Source: Labedella gwakjiensis (GTDB lineage Bacteria; Actinomycetota; Actinomycetes; Actinomycetales; Microbacteriaceae). Taken from it: DNA of 64,000 nt. Location of the stretch: contig NZ_PYAU01000001.1 in NCBI RefSeq assembly GCF_003014675.1, positions 2,046,001 through 2,110,000 of the forward strand, in the 5' to 3' direction. Made by a program: the position numbers and the translations under genes. This document shows, one piece after another, positions 24,770 through 32,311 of the stretch. The notes beneath the pieces are model-generated. The model saw nothing but the letters and a program-made list of their open reading frames with translations. It was not told the origin of the DNA and made no database searches. Numbering within the stretch: the first letter of the stretch is position 1; each line of letters starts with the position of its first letter.

Positions 24770-24905
24770 CCCCCCTCCCGCCCCGCCCCCCCCCGCCCCG
24801 CCCCCTCCCGCCCCGCCCCGCCCCCTGCTCCACCCGGGTATCGCGTTCGCGCCGATCGATACCGCTGGAACGGCATCAATCGGCGCAAACGCACGACGTG
24901 GTGGG
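24770..24905. repeat. C-tract/hairpin/G-tract element A
   Basis: A 57-base nearly pure C tract (24770-24826) is followed by an 18-base inverted repeat (24843-24860 with 24875-24892, 16 of 18 matched, 14-base loop) and then a short G-rich stretch. A second, competing inverted repeat GGTATCG/CGATACC lies in the left arm. The layout resembles elements at 44.6 and 61.5 kb. No gene is seen here. Confidence 0.6.
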
Positions 24906-24995
24906 GGCTCGAGAGGTGAAGCGGTGGCGGGAAATCGTCGGAGCGCGGCGGGACCTCGCGGGCGACCGACACGACCGCGCCGCTACGGTCGGCGT

Positions 24996-25181
24996 ATGGC
25001 CCTCGAGATGCGCGACTCCTGCGAACGCTGCGGCACCGCGACCCCGCCGACCGGCACCGCGTTCATCTGCTCGTTCGAGTGCACGTGGTGCTCCGACTGC
25101 GTCGACACGTTCCCCGGTCGCGCCTGCCCGAACTGCGGAGGCGACCTCCAGCGCCGCCCGAGCCGCCGCCCCGCCGCGTAG
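24996..25181 (+). CDS. DUF1272 small zinc-ribbon protein
   Basis: The 61-residue protein opens MALEMRDSCERCG and continues CSFECTWCSDCVDTF and CPNCGGDLQRRP. The spacing of Cys-x2-Cys pairs is the DUF1272 pattern, which should bind one or two zinc ions. The role is unknown. It lies alone between element A and a convergent alcohol dehydrogenase gene, and no clear Shine-Dalgarno is present before ATG 24996. Confidence 0.88.
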   Translation: MALEMRDSCERCGTATPPTGTAFICSFECTWCSDCVDTFPGRACPNCGGDLQRRPSRRPAA

Positions 25182-25210
25182 CGCCTCCCACCCCGCGGCT
25201 CACCGGGGCG

Positions 25211-26308
25211 TCAGGGGATGAGGAGGGTGCGGAGCGCCCCGCCGCTCTCGAGATCGTCGAGCGCCTCAGCCGCCTCGGCGAGCGGCCGTCGTCCGGAGAT
25301 GAGCTCATCGATGAGCAGCTCGCCCGCCATGTACTGGTCGACGAGGCGAGGGATGTCCACGGCCGGACGTACGCTGCCGTAGTTCGACCCGAGGATGCGC
25401 TGGTCGGCCTCGGCGAGCACGAGCGGCTCGAACGACGCCGTCGCGCCAGCCGGCGGCAGGCCCACGATCACCGCGGCCCCGCCGAGCGCGAGCATCCGGA
25501 TGGCCTGCTCCGTCGTGCTCGTGCGCCCGATGGCGTCGAACACGTAGTCGGCGCCCTCGGGAAGCAGCTCGAAGAGGGCGGCCACCGGATCGCCCTGAGA
25601 TGCGTCGATCGCGTCCGTCGCGCCGAACCGCGCGGCGAGCTCCGTCTTGGCCGGCAGCATGTCGACGGCCACGATGCGGGAGGCGCCGGCGAGCCGCGCC
25701 CCCTGCACCACGTTGAGCCCCACGCCGCCGCATCCGATCACCACGACGGTCGACCCCGCCTCCACCTTCGCGGTGTTGACGACGGCGCCGACCCCCGTCG
25801 CCACGGCGCAGCCGACCACTGCGATCACGTCGAGCGGTGCATCACGGCGTACCCGGATGGCGCCCGATGCGGGGACCACGACCTCCTCGGCGTAGGAGGA
25901 CACGCCGAGGTAGTGGTGGAGCATCTCGCCCTCCGCGCTCAGTCGCGAGGTGCGGTCGAAGAGAGTGCCGAGCGGGGCGATGATCGTCGCGACCTTCTGG
26001 CACTGCGCCTCCCGTCCGGCGAGGCACCGGGCGCACTCGCCGCACGGAGGCACCCACGAGAGCACGACGTGGTCGCCGACCTCGAGGCCCGTCGCGCCCG
26101 CGCCGAGCTCCGTGACGACCCCGGAGCCCTCGTGCCCCATGACGAGAGGGGCCGGCGCGGGCCATTCGCCACGCCGCACGTGCAGGTCGGAGTGGCAGAC
26201 GCCGGCGGCCGCGATCCGCACGCGGACCTCCCCGGCCTTCGGCGTCGCGAGCTCGACATCGGCCAGGGAGACGGCGGACTCGGGGGAACGGAACACGACG
26301 GCTTTCAT
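25211..26308 (-). CDS. Zinc-dependent alcohol dehydrogenase (MDR family)
   Basis: The 365-residue enzyme oxidises an alcohol (or formaldehyde-type adduct) with NAD+. The catalytic zinc ligands are Cys in AAGVCHSDLHV, His-Glu in MGHEGSGVV and Cys in VVGCAVATGVG. The structural zinc site is PPCGECARCLAGREAQC (four Cys). The Rossmann loop is VIGCGGVGLNVVQGARLAGA, followed by an acidic VAVDM that favours NAD+. ATG 26308 follows GAGGAG. It is divergent from the GntR gene at 26.5 kb, so regulation by that protein is possible. The substrate is unknown; class III-like length and cysteine pattern fit a broad alcohol dehydrogenase. Confidence 0.9.
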   Translation of the reverse strand: MKAVVFRSPESAVSLADVELATPKAGEVRVRIAAAGVCHSDLHVRRGEWPAPAPLVMGHEGSGVVTELGAGATGLEVGDHVVLSWVPPCGECARCLAGREAQCQKVATIIAPLGTLFDRTSRLSAEGEMLHHYLGVSSYAEEVVVPASGAIRVRRDAPLDVIAVVGCAVATGVGAVVNTAKVEAGSTVVVIGCGGVGLNVVQGARLAGASRIVAVDMLPAKTELAARFGATDAIDASQGDPVAALFELLPEGADYVFDAIGRTSTTEQAIRMLALGGAAVIVGLPPAGATASFEPLVLAEADQRILGSNYGSVRPAVDIPRLVDQYMAGELLIDELISGRRPLAEAAEALDDLESGGALRTLLIP

Positions 26309-26434
26309 CCGGGATCTCCTCGCATCGCGGCGCCGGGTGCGCCTGATCGGATGCTAGCGGCCGGGACCCCTCGGCGCGGCAACCCGGGATTCCTCTCGTC
26401 GATAGGTGCCGGAATGAAGTACCTTCGTCCTCAA

Positions 26435-26453
26435 GTGCAACGTGGCATTGCAC
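26435..26453. promoter_or_regulatory. Palindrome GTGCAA-N7-TTGCAC between ADH and GntR genes
   Basis: Perfect 6-base arms at 26435-26440 and 26448-26453 lie in the 218-base divergent gap, 74 bases before the GntR start. It is a candidate operator for that regulator or for the alcohol dehydrogenase gene. I did not find a second copy in the hydroxyproline promoter. Confidence 0.5.
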
Positions 26454-26526
26454 CATGGCGACGCGGTGCCGGCGCTCGACGGTATCCGTGTCGATCGCCG
26501 ACCGAACCGAGTGCCGAGGGGCCCGA

Positions 26527-27213
26527 ATGTCATCCCATTTCACCGTCTCACCGATAGCCCCGTCCTCGAGTCTGCGCGAGAGGGTGGAGACGGCGCTCGC
26601 CGCGGCCATCCGCTCGGGCGAGATGGCCCCGGGGGAGCTGTTCTCCGCCCCGACCCTCGCCGCGCGCTTCAACGTGTCGGCGACGCCGGTGCGCGAGGCG
26701 ATGCTCAATCTCGAGAAGCGCGGGTTCGTGGAGACGGTCCGCAACAAGGGCTTCCGGGTCACCGGCGTGAGCGACAAGGACCTCGAGGACATCGTCGGCG
26801 TCCGTCAGCTGCTCGAACCGCCGATCGTCCGACGCTTGGCCGGACGCATCCCGGAGGAGGAGTACGGGCGGCTGCGCGAACTCGCCGACCGCATCGTCGA
26901 CAGCGCGGGGCGCGGCAGCCTCACCGAGTATCTGGAGGCCGACGCGGTCTTCCACGCCGCGGTGACGGCGTTCGCCGACAACGCCCGGCTCGTCGACCTG
27001 ATCACGGAGCTGCGCTCGCAGACGCGGCTCCCGGGTCTCGCGGGGCTACTCGCCACGGAGGAGCTCGCCGCGTCCGCCAATGAGCATCTCGAACTGCTGG
27101 ACCACCTGCGCGCGGGGAAGGGGGTCGAGGCCGAGAAGCTCATGCATCGGCACATCGCGCATGTGATCGGCTGGTGGGCCGGCCGGCCGGAGGGCCCGAG
27201 CCCGACCCGCTGA
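26527..27213 (+). CDS. FCD-type GntR transcriptional regulator
   Basis: The 228-residue regulator has a winged helix (about residues 12-78; FSAPTLAARFNVSATPVREAMLNLEKRG) and an FCD domain. FCD metal ligands are D-x3-H in DAVFHAAV, His in ANEHLELLDHL and His in HRHIAHVIGWW. ATG 26527 follows GAGGGG. An in-frame start at 26455 would cross the palindrome region. It sits directly before the hydroxyproline operon on the same strand, so control of that operon is likely, probably with a hydroxyproline-pathway acid as ligand. The shared 17-bp block before both catabolic operons may be its site, but that is inference. Confidence 0.9.
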   Translation: MSSHFTVSPIAPSSSLRERVETALAAAIRSGEMAPGELFSAPTLAARFNVSATPVREAMLNLEKRGFVETVRNKGFRVTGVSDKDLEDIVGVRQLLEPPIVRRLAGRIPEEEYGRLRELADRIVDSAGRGSLTEYLEADAVFHAAVTAFADNARLVDLITELRSQTRLPGLAGLLATEELAASANEHLELLDHLRAGKGVEAEKLMHRHIAHVIGWWAGRPEGPSPTR

Positions 27214-27280
27214 CCCCCGGCGGTGGCTTCGACAACGCCGCCCGATCGCCGACCTCACGGATTCGTCGCCGAACCGTAAC

Positions 27281-27313
27281 ACCGGTGTAACAGGATGTGT
27301 GACATATTACTGA
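27281..27313 (+). promoter_or_regulatory. Shared control block, copy 1 (hydroxyproline operon)
   Basis: GTGTGACATATTACTGA at 27297-27313 is identical, base for base, to 34267-34283. Upstream, ACCG-TGTAA is also shared at the same distance, giving direct repeats TGTAACA (27286) and TGTGACA (27298) 12 bases apart. It lies 29 bases before the first hydroxyproline gene. It could be an activator or repressor site, or a promoter core with CATATT as -10. Confidence 0.75.
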
Positions 27314-27341
27314 GGAGCCACAGGAGAGGGGAGGTGCGGGA

Positions 27342-28541
27342 ATGAAGCGGATCGTCGTGATCGGCGCCGGCATCCTCGGGGCCGCCCTCGCCCGCGAACT
27401 CGCGCGCGACGGACACGACGTGACGGTCCTCGAGCGCACGGCCGCCGCCTCCGGCACGTCCGGTCGCGGGGAGGGCAACGTCCTCGTGAGCGACAAGGGA
27501 CCGGGAGCCGAGCTCGAGCTCGCCCAGCTCTCGCGCTCGCTCTGGCCGCAGATCGCCCGCGAGCTCCACGAGGAGCTCGGCGACGCCTTCCCATCCATCG
27601 AGTTCGAGCCGAAGGGCGGGCTCGTCGTCTCCACGACGGCCACCGGCGCGGAGCCGCTCCTCGCTTTCGCCGCGTCGCAGCGCGCGGCGGGCGTGCGCGC
27701 CGACGTCATCGACGCCGCTGCGGCCCGCGCCCTCGAACCCCACCTCACCGACTCCACGACCGCGGCGATCCACTATCCGGAGGACGCGCAGATCCAGCCG
27801 GTCATCGCGACGGAGGCGTTCCTCGCCTCGGCCCGTCGGTCGGGTGCGCGCGTCCTCACCGGCCACGAGGTCGTCGGGGCCGTCCGCGACGGCGGGGGAG
27901 CCCTGGTGGGCGTCCGGGCGCGCACCTCGTCGGGCGTCGAGGCCGCGTTCCACGCGGACGCCGTCGTGAACGCCGCGGGGCCGTGGGGCGCTGCCGTGGG
28001 CGAGGCCCTCGGGGCGCCGACTCCGGTCCGCCCCCGTCGTGGCATGGTCCTCGTCACCACGCGCATGCCCCACCGCGTCTTCCACAAGGTCTACGACGCG
28101 GACTACGTCGGCGCCGTGGGCTCCTCGGCTGCCGACCTCCAGACGAGCAGCGTGGTCGAGTCGACCGCGTCGGGAACGGTGCTCATCGGCTCCTCCCGCG
28201 AGCAGGTGGGCTTCCGGGACGAGTTCCGCAGCCGCATCGTCGCCGAACTCGCGCGCAAGGCGATCCTGCTCTTCCCGTTCCTCGCCGGCGCCTCGCTCAT
28301 GCGCACGTACAGCGGCTTCCGTCCCTACATGCCCGACCACCTGCCGATCATCGGCGAGGACCCCCGCGTGCCCGGACTCTGGCACGCGAACGGGCACGAG
28401 GGCGCGGGGATCGGTCTCGCGACCGGCACCGCGGCGATGCTCGCCGCCCTCTTGGGCGGCCGCCCGGCGCCGATGGACGCCACGCCGTTCTCGCTCTCGC
28501 GCCCGACGCTCGCGCCGTTCCTCGCGGAGGTCGTCGCATGA
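27342..28541 (+). CDS. FAD-dependent oxidoreductase (D-amino acid oxidase fold), D-hydroxyproline dehydrogenase catalytic subunit
   Basis: The 399-residue flavoprotein begins with the FAD loop VIGAGILGAALARELARDG and has DAO-family motifs GRGEGNVLVSDKG, VNAAGPWGAAVG and RTYSGFRPYMPDHLPIIGE. In trans-4-hydroxyproline degradation, the epimer cis-4-hydroxy-D-proline is oxidised to a pyrroline by an FAD enzyme of this type working with a 2Fe-2S and a second flavin subunit (LhpB/E/F in Pseudomonas). Exactly those two genes follow with 4-base overlaps. ATG 27342 has a strong GGAGAGGGGAGG before it. Assignment to hydroxyproline rests on the operon; glycine, sarcosine or another D-amino acid are alternatives for the isolated protein. 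Confidence 0.88.
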   Translation: MKRIVVIGAGILGAALARELARDGHDVTVLERTAAASGTSGRGEGNVLVSDKGPGAELELAQLSRSLWPQIARELHEELGDAFPSIEFEPKGGLVVSTTATGAEPLLAFAASQRAAGVRADVIDAAAARALEPHLTDSTTAAIHYPEDAQIQPVIATEAFLASARRSGARVLTGHEVVGAVRDGGGALVGVRARTSSGVEAAFHADAVVNAAGPWGAAVGEALGAPTPVRPRRGMVLVTTRMPHRVFHKVYDADYVGAVGSSAADLQTSSVVESTASGTVLIGSSREQVGFRDEFRSRIVAELARKAILLFPFLAGASLMRTYSGFRPYMPDHLPIIGEDPRVPGLWHANGHEGAGIGLATGTAAMLAALLGGRPAPMDATPFSLSRPTLAPFLAEVVA

Positions 28542-28918
28542 GCGCGCGACGCATCCCCTCCTCGACGGACGCCGTGCGGCCCCGAGCCTCCGGTCCGCTG
28601 TCGATCACGTTGGACGGAGAGAGCTTCGACGGCGTCGACGGACAGACCCTCGCGGGCGTGCTCCTCGGGTGCGGTCGGATGAGCTGGCGCGCGACGTCGT
28701 CGGGCGCCCGGCCCCGCGGCGTGTTCTGCGGGATCGGCGTCTGCTTCGACTGCATCGCCGAGGTGAACGGGGAGCGCGACGTGAGGCTCTGCCAGCGCCG
28801 CGCGTCGAACGGCGACGAGCTGCGCACCCAGCGCGACCTGCCCCCGGTGCCCGTGGAGGATCCCGACACCGCCGATCACGCCGACCCCGCAGGCCGCGCC
28901 GACGGAGCGACCTCGTGA
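28538..28918 (+). CDS. (2Fe-2S)-binding subunit of the three-part dehydrogenase
   Basis: The 126-residue protein contains a ferredoxin-like region with Cys in GVFCGIGVCFDCIAEV and a fourth Cys in VRLCQRRA. This is the small iron-sulfur subunit found with hydroxyproline, sarcosine and opine/octopine-type dehydrogenases. It should pass electrons from the FAD catalytic subunit to the second flavoprotein. Start and stop both overlap the neighbouring genes by four bases, which fits a fixed-ratio complex. The N-terminus (about 20 residues) and the acidic C-terminus are family-variable. Confidence 0.88.
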   Translation: MSARRIPSSTDAVRPRASGPLSITLDGESFDGVDGQTLAGVLLGCGRMSWRATSSGARPRGVFCGIGVCFDCIAEVNGERDVRLCQRRASNGDELRTQRDLPPVPVEDPDTADHADPAGRADGATS

Positions 28919-30333
28919 CCCGCGTGCTCGTCGTCGGGGCGGGTCCCGCCGGCCTCGCCTCCGCCGTCGCGGCCCTCGACGCCGGAGCGGACGTCTGGCT
29001 CGTGGACTCCTCGGACGAGACCGGCGGCCAGTACTGGCGGCACCTCCCCGAGCAGCGTGCGGGCGCCGGCGAGGCGCGCCTCCACCACGGCTTCGCTCTC
29101 TACCGCGCCCTCCGCGATCGCGTGCTCGGCGATCCGGCGTGCACCGTCCTGCTCTCCTCGGCCGTGTGGTCGATCGAGCGCTCGGCGTCGTCGCCCTCCG
29201 GCCTCACCGTGAACGTCTCGACGGGACGCATCGACGCCACCCGCGCGCGGATGACGGCGCTCCAGCCCGACGCGCTCGTCCTCGCGACGGGGGCGCACGA
29301 CCGCACTCTCCCGTTCCCCGGGTGGGATCTGCCCGGCGTCTTCACGGGCGGCGCGGCCCAGGCCCTCGCGAAGGGGGAGCGCGTCCGCGTCGGCGAGCGC
29401 GTGGTGGTCGGCGGCGCCGGCCCGTTCCTCCTCCCGGTCGCGTCGTCGGTCGCCGAGTCCGGTGCCCGCGTGGTGGAGGTCGTCGAGGCGAACCGCGTCG
29501 GTCGCATCCTGCGCGGCTGGTCTCCTCGCCCCTGGCGTCTGCTCGGCGCACGCTCGAAGGCGGGGGAGCTCGTCGGCTACGTGTCCACGTTCGTCCGGCG
29601 ACGCATCCCGTACCGGACCGGATCCGCCGTCGTCGCTGCCCACGGGACCGATCGCGTCGAGGCCGTGACGATCGCGCGGCTCGACGCCGACTGGCGTCCG
29701 ATCCCCGGCACCGAGCGACGCGTGGCGGCCGATGCCGTGTGCGTGAGCCACGACTTCACCCCCCGGCTCGAGCTCGCCGTCGCGGCGGGCTGCGCCCTCG
29801 GCCCCGACCGCTTCGTCGTCGTCGACGACCGGCAGGAGACGAGCGTGCCCGGCGTCTTCGCCGTGGGCGAGATCACCGGCATCGGCGGGGTCGACCTCGC
29901 GCTCGCGGAGGGCGCCGTCGGCGGCGCTGCGGCGGCCGGACGGAACGCTCCGGCCGACGCGGTGCGCCGGCGTCGCGTCTTCGCGGACTTCGCCACGCGC
30001 ATCGGCGCGGCCCACGGCATCCGCCCCGGCTGGCGGCACTGGCTGCACGACGACACGATCGTGTGCCGGTGCGAGGAGGTCGGCTATGGGCGGCTCTGCA
30101 CGACCGCCGCCGCGACCGACGGAGAGGGCCTCCGCTCGCTCAAGCTCAGCACGCGCGCCGGTCTCGGCATCTGCCAGGGCCGCATCTGCGGACGCACCGT
30201 GGAGGAGCTGCTCATCGCGGCTTCCCCCGGCGACCGCTTCCTCGACTCGGTCACGACCGACCGCCGCCCGATCGTCACGCCCCAGCGGCTCGGCGACCTG
30301 GCGTCGATCGGCGACGACCCGGAACTCCCCTGA
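28915..30333 (+). CDS. FAD/NAD(P)-binding oxidoreductase with BFD-like [2Fe-2S] domain, dehydrogenase subunit
   Basis: The 472-residue subunit starts at GTG 28915. The FAD loop is VLVVGAGPAGLASAVAALDAG. A second dinucleotide motif follows (VVVGGAGPFLLPVASSVAESG), then VFAVGEITGIGGVDLALAEG. The C-terminal 90 residues form a BFD-like Fer2 domain with CRCEEVGYG and GICQGRICGRTVEELL. It should accept electrons from the iron-sulfur subunit and pass them on, probably to the respiratory chain. The arrangement is that of D-hydroxyproline dehydrogenase heterocomplexes. Confidence 0.88.
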   Translation: MTRVLVVGAGPAGLASAVAALDAGADVWLVDSSDETGGQYWRHLPEQRAGAGEARLHHGFALYRALRDRVLGDPACTVLLSSAVWSIERSASSPSGLTVNVSTGRIDATRARMTALQPDALVLATGAHDRTLPFPGWDLPGVFTGGAAQALAKGERVRVGERVVVGGAGPFLLPVASSVAESGARVVEVVEANRVGRILRGWSPRPWRLLGARSKAGELVGYVSTFVRRRIPYRTGSAVVAAHGTDRVEAVTIARLDADWRPIPGTERRVAADAVCVSHDFTPRLELAVAAGCALGPDRFVVVDDRQETSVPGVFAVGEITGIGGVDLALAEGAVGGAAAAGRNAPADAVRRRRVFADFATRIGAAHGIRPGWRHWLHDDTIVCRCEEVGYGRLCTTAAATDGEGLRSLKLSTRAGLGICQGRICGRTVEELLIAASPGDRFLDSVTTDRRPIVTPQRLGDLASIGDDPELP

Positions 30334-30357
30334 GACATCGAAAGGACCAACAACACC

Positions 30358-31284
30358 ATGGAACCTCGCAGCATCCTGGGCGGCGTCATCGTCGCCACGG
30401 CGCTCCCCTACAAGGAGGACGCCTCAGCCCCCGCCGGCCTCGCGGTCGACTACGACCGCTTCGCGGAGCACTGCGACTGGCTCGTCTCGAACGGCTGCGA
30501 CGGCGTCGGGCCGAACGGCTCGCTCGGCGAGTACTCCTCGCTCACCGACGCCGAGCGTCGACGCGTCATCCAGGTGGCCGTCGAGGCCGTCGGCGACCGC
30601 GGCATCGTCGTGGCCGGCGTGCACGGTCCGGGCTCGCACCAGGCGAAGTACTGGGCGGAGCTCGCGGCGGAGGACGGCGCAAAGGGTGTGCTCTCGCTCC
30701 CGCCGACGATGTACCGCGCGAGCCGCTCCCAGGTCGTCGACCACTACGCGGCCATCTCCGAGGTGGGCCTGCCGATCATGGCCTACAACAACCCCATCGA
30801 CACCAAGGTCGACCTCGTACCCGACCTCGTGGCGGAGCTCGCGCAGATCGAGAACGTCGTCGCGATCAAGGAGTTCTCGGGCGACGTGCGCCGCGCCTTC
30901 GAGATCGCCGAGCTGTGCGACATCGACATCATCGCCGGCGCCGACGACGTCGTCTTCGAGCTCCTGCTCGACGGAGCCGTCGGCTGGTTCGCCGGCTTCC
31001 CGAACGCGTTCCCCGCCGAGTCCGTCGAGATCTACACCCTCGTCCGCTCCGGCCGGATCGACGAGGCGCGCGAGCTCTACAAGGCGCTCGTCGCGATCTT
31101 CCGCTGGGACTCCCGCGTGGAGTTCGTGCAGGCCATCAAGCTCAGCATGGAGATGGTCGGCCGCTACGGCGGACCGTCGCGCCCGCCCCGCGGTCCCCTC
31201 ACGCCCGAGCACGAGGCCGGCGTGCGCGCCGACATGCAGCGCGCGATCGACTATCTCGCATCGCGGACCCCCGCGCTCGTCTGA
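30358..31284 (+). CDS. DHDPS/NAL-family lyase, probable pyrroline-4-hydroxy-2-carboxylate deaminase
   Basis: The 308-residue class I aldolase-fold enzyme has the Schiff-base Lys at about 171 (VVAIKEFSGD) and the catalytic Tyr at about 143 (IMAYNNP). The glycine-rich GPNGSLGEYSSLT replaces the GTTGE loop of true dihydrodipicolinate synthases, so lysine biosynthesis is unlikely. In this operon the expected reaction is deamination and dehydration of pyrroline-4-hydroxy-2-carboxylate to alpha-ketoglutarate semialdehyde. AAAGGA precedes ATG 30358. It sits between the dehydrogenase subunits and the epimerase. Confidence 0.85.
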   Translation: MEPRSILGGVIVATALPYKEDASAPAGLAVDYDRFAEHCDWLVSNGCDGVGPNGSLGEYSSLTDAERRRVIQVAVEAVGDRGIVVAGVHGPGSHQAKYWAELAAEDGAKGVLSLPPTMYRASRSQVVDHYAAISEVGLPIMAYNNPIDTKVDLVPDLVAELAQIENVVAIKEFSGDVRRAFEIAELCDIDIIAGADDVVFELLLDGAVGWFAGFPNAFPAESVEIYTLVRSGRIDEARELYKALVAIFRWDSRVEFVQAIKLSMEMVGRYGGPSRPPRGPLTPEHEAGVRADMQRAIDYLASRTPALV

Positions 31285-31285
31285 C

Positions 31286-32287
31286 ATGCGCTCCTCCCGT
31301 CTCTACACCGCGGTCGACTCGCACACCGAGGGGATGCCGACGCGCGTCGTCACCGGCGGCGTCGGCGTCATCCCCGGCAGCACGATGAACGAGCGGCGGC
31401 TCCACTTCATCGAGCACCTCGACCACATCCGCAAGCTCCTCGTGAACGAGCCCCGCGGACACGCGGCGATGAGCGGTGCGATCCTGCAGCCGCCCACGCG
31501 TCCCGACGCGGATTTCGGGGTCCTCTTCATCGAGGTCTCCGGGTGTCTGCCGATGTGTGGTCACGGCACGATCGGCGTGGCCACGGTGCTCGTCGAGACG
31601 GGGATGGTCGAGGTCGTCGAGCCGGTCACGGAGATCCGGCTCGACACTCCGGCCGGCCTCGTCATCGCGCGCGTCGCGGTGAGCGACGGCCACGCGGACT
31701 CCGTGACGATCGAGAACGTGCCGTCTTTCCCCGTTCGGCTCGACGCCGAGATCGAGGTGGACGGCCTCGGGACCGTCCCGTACAGCCTCGCCTTCGGCGG
31801 CAACTTTTACGCGATGGTCGACCTCGATGCCGTGGGGCTCCCGTTCGACCGTTCGCACCAGCAGGAGATCCTGTCGGCCGGTCTCGCCATCATGGCGGCG
31901 ATCAACGAGCAGGACCCGCCGTCGCACCCCACGATCGACGGCGTCGATCACTGCCACCATGTGGAGTTCATCGCCCCGGGCTCCGACGCGCGACACTCGC
32001 GCCACGCGATGGCGATCCACCCCGGATGGTTCGACCGTTCGCCGTGCGGCACCGGGACATCGGCGCGCATGGCGGAGTTGTGGGCACGAGGGGAGCTCCC
32101 GCTCGACCAGGACTTCCGCAACGACTCCTTCATCGGGTCGACGTTCACCGGTCGCCTCGTGCGGGAGACTGAGGTCGCCGGCATGCCGGCGGTCGTCCCC
32201 ACCATCACCGGGCGCGCCTGGGTCACGGGGATCGGCCAGTACATGCTCGACCCCTCCGATCCGTTCCCCCAGGGCTTCGAGTTCTGA
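31286..32287 (+). CDS. 4-hydroxyproline 2-epimerase (proline racemase family)
   Basis: The 333-residue enzyme should invert C2 of trans-4-hydroxy-L-proline to cis-4-hydroxy-D-proline. Both catalytic positions are Cys: Cys91 in PMCGHGTIG and Cys254 in SPCGTGTSARMA. This marks a racemase/epimerase, since the dehydratase branch of the family has Ser or Thr at one site. The start ATG 31286 comes one base after the previous stop. With the dehydrogenase, deaminase and semialdehyde dehydrogenase it completes a route from hydroxyproline to alpha-ketoglutarate. Confidence 0.9.
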   Translation: MRSSRLYTAVDSHTEGMPTRVVTGGVGVIPGSTMNERRLHFIEHLDHIRKLLVNEPRGHAAMSGAILQPPTRPDADFGVLFIEVSGCLPMCGHGTIGVATVLVETGMVEVVEPVTEIRLDTPAGLVIARVAVSDGHADSVTIENVPSFPVRLDAEIEVDGLGTVPYSLAFGGNFYAMVDLDAVGLPFDRSHQQEILSAGLAIMAAINEQDPPSHPTIDGVDHCHHVEFIAPGSDARHSRHAMAIHPGWFDRSPCGTGTSARMAELWARGELPLDQDFRNDSFIGSTFTGRLVRETEVAGMPAVVPTITGRAWVTGIGQYMLDPSDPFPQGFEF

Positions 32288-32311
32288 TCCACCACCGTCC
32301 AGGAGGACCAT

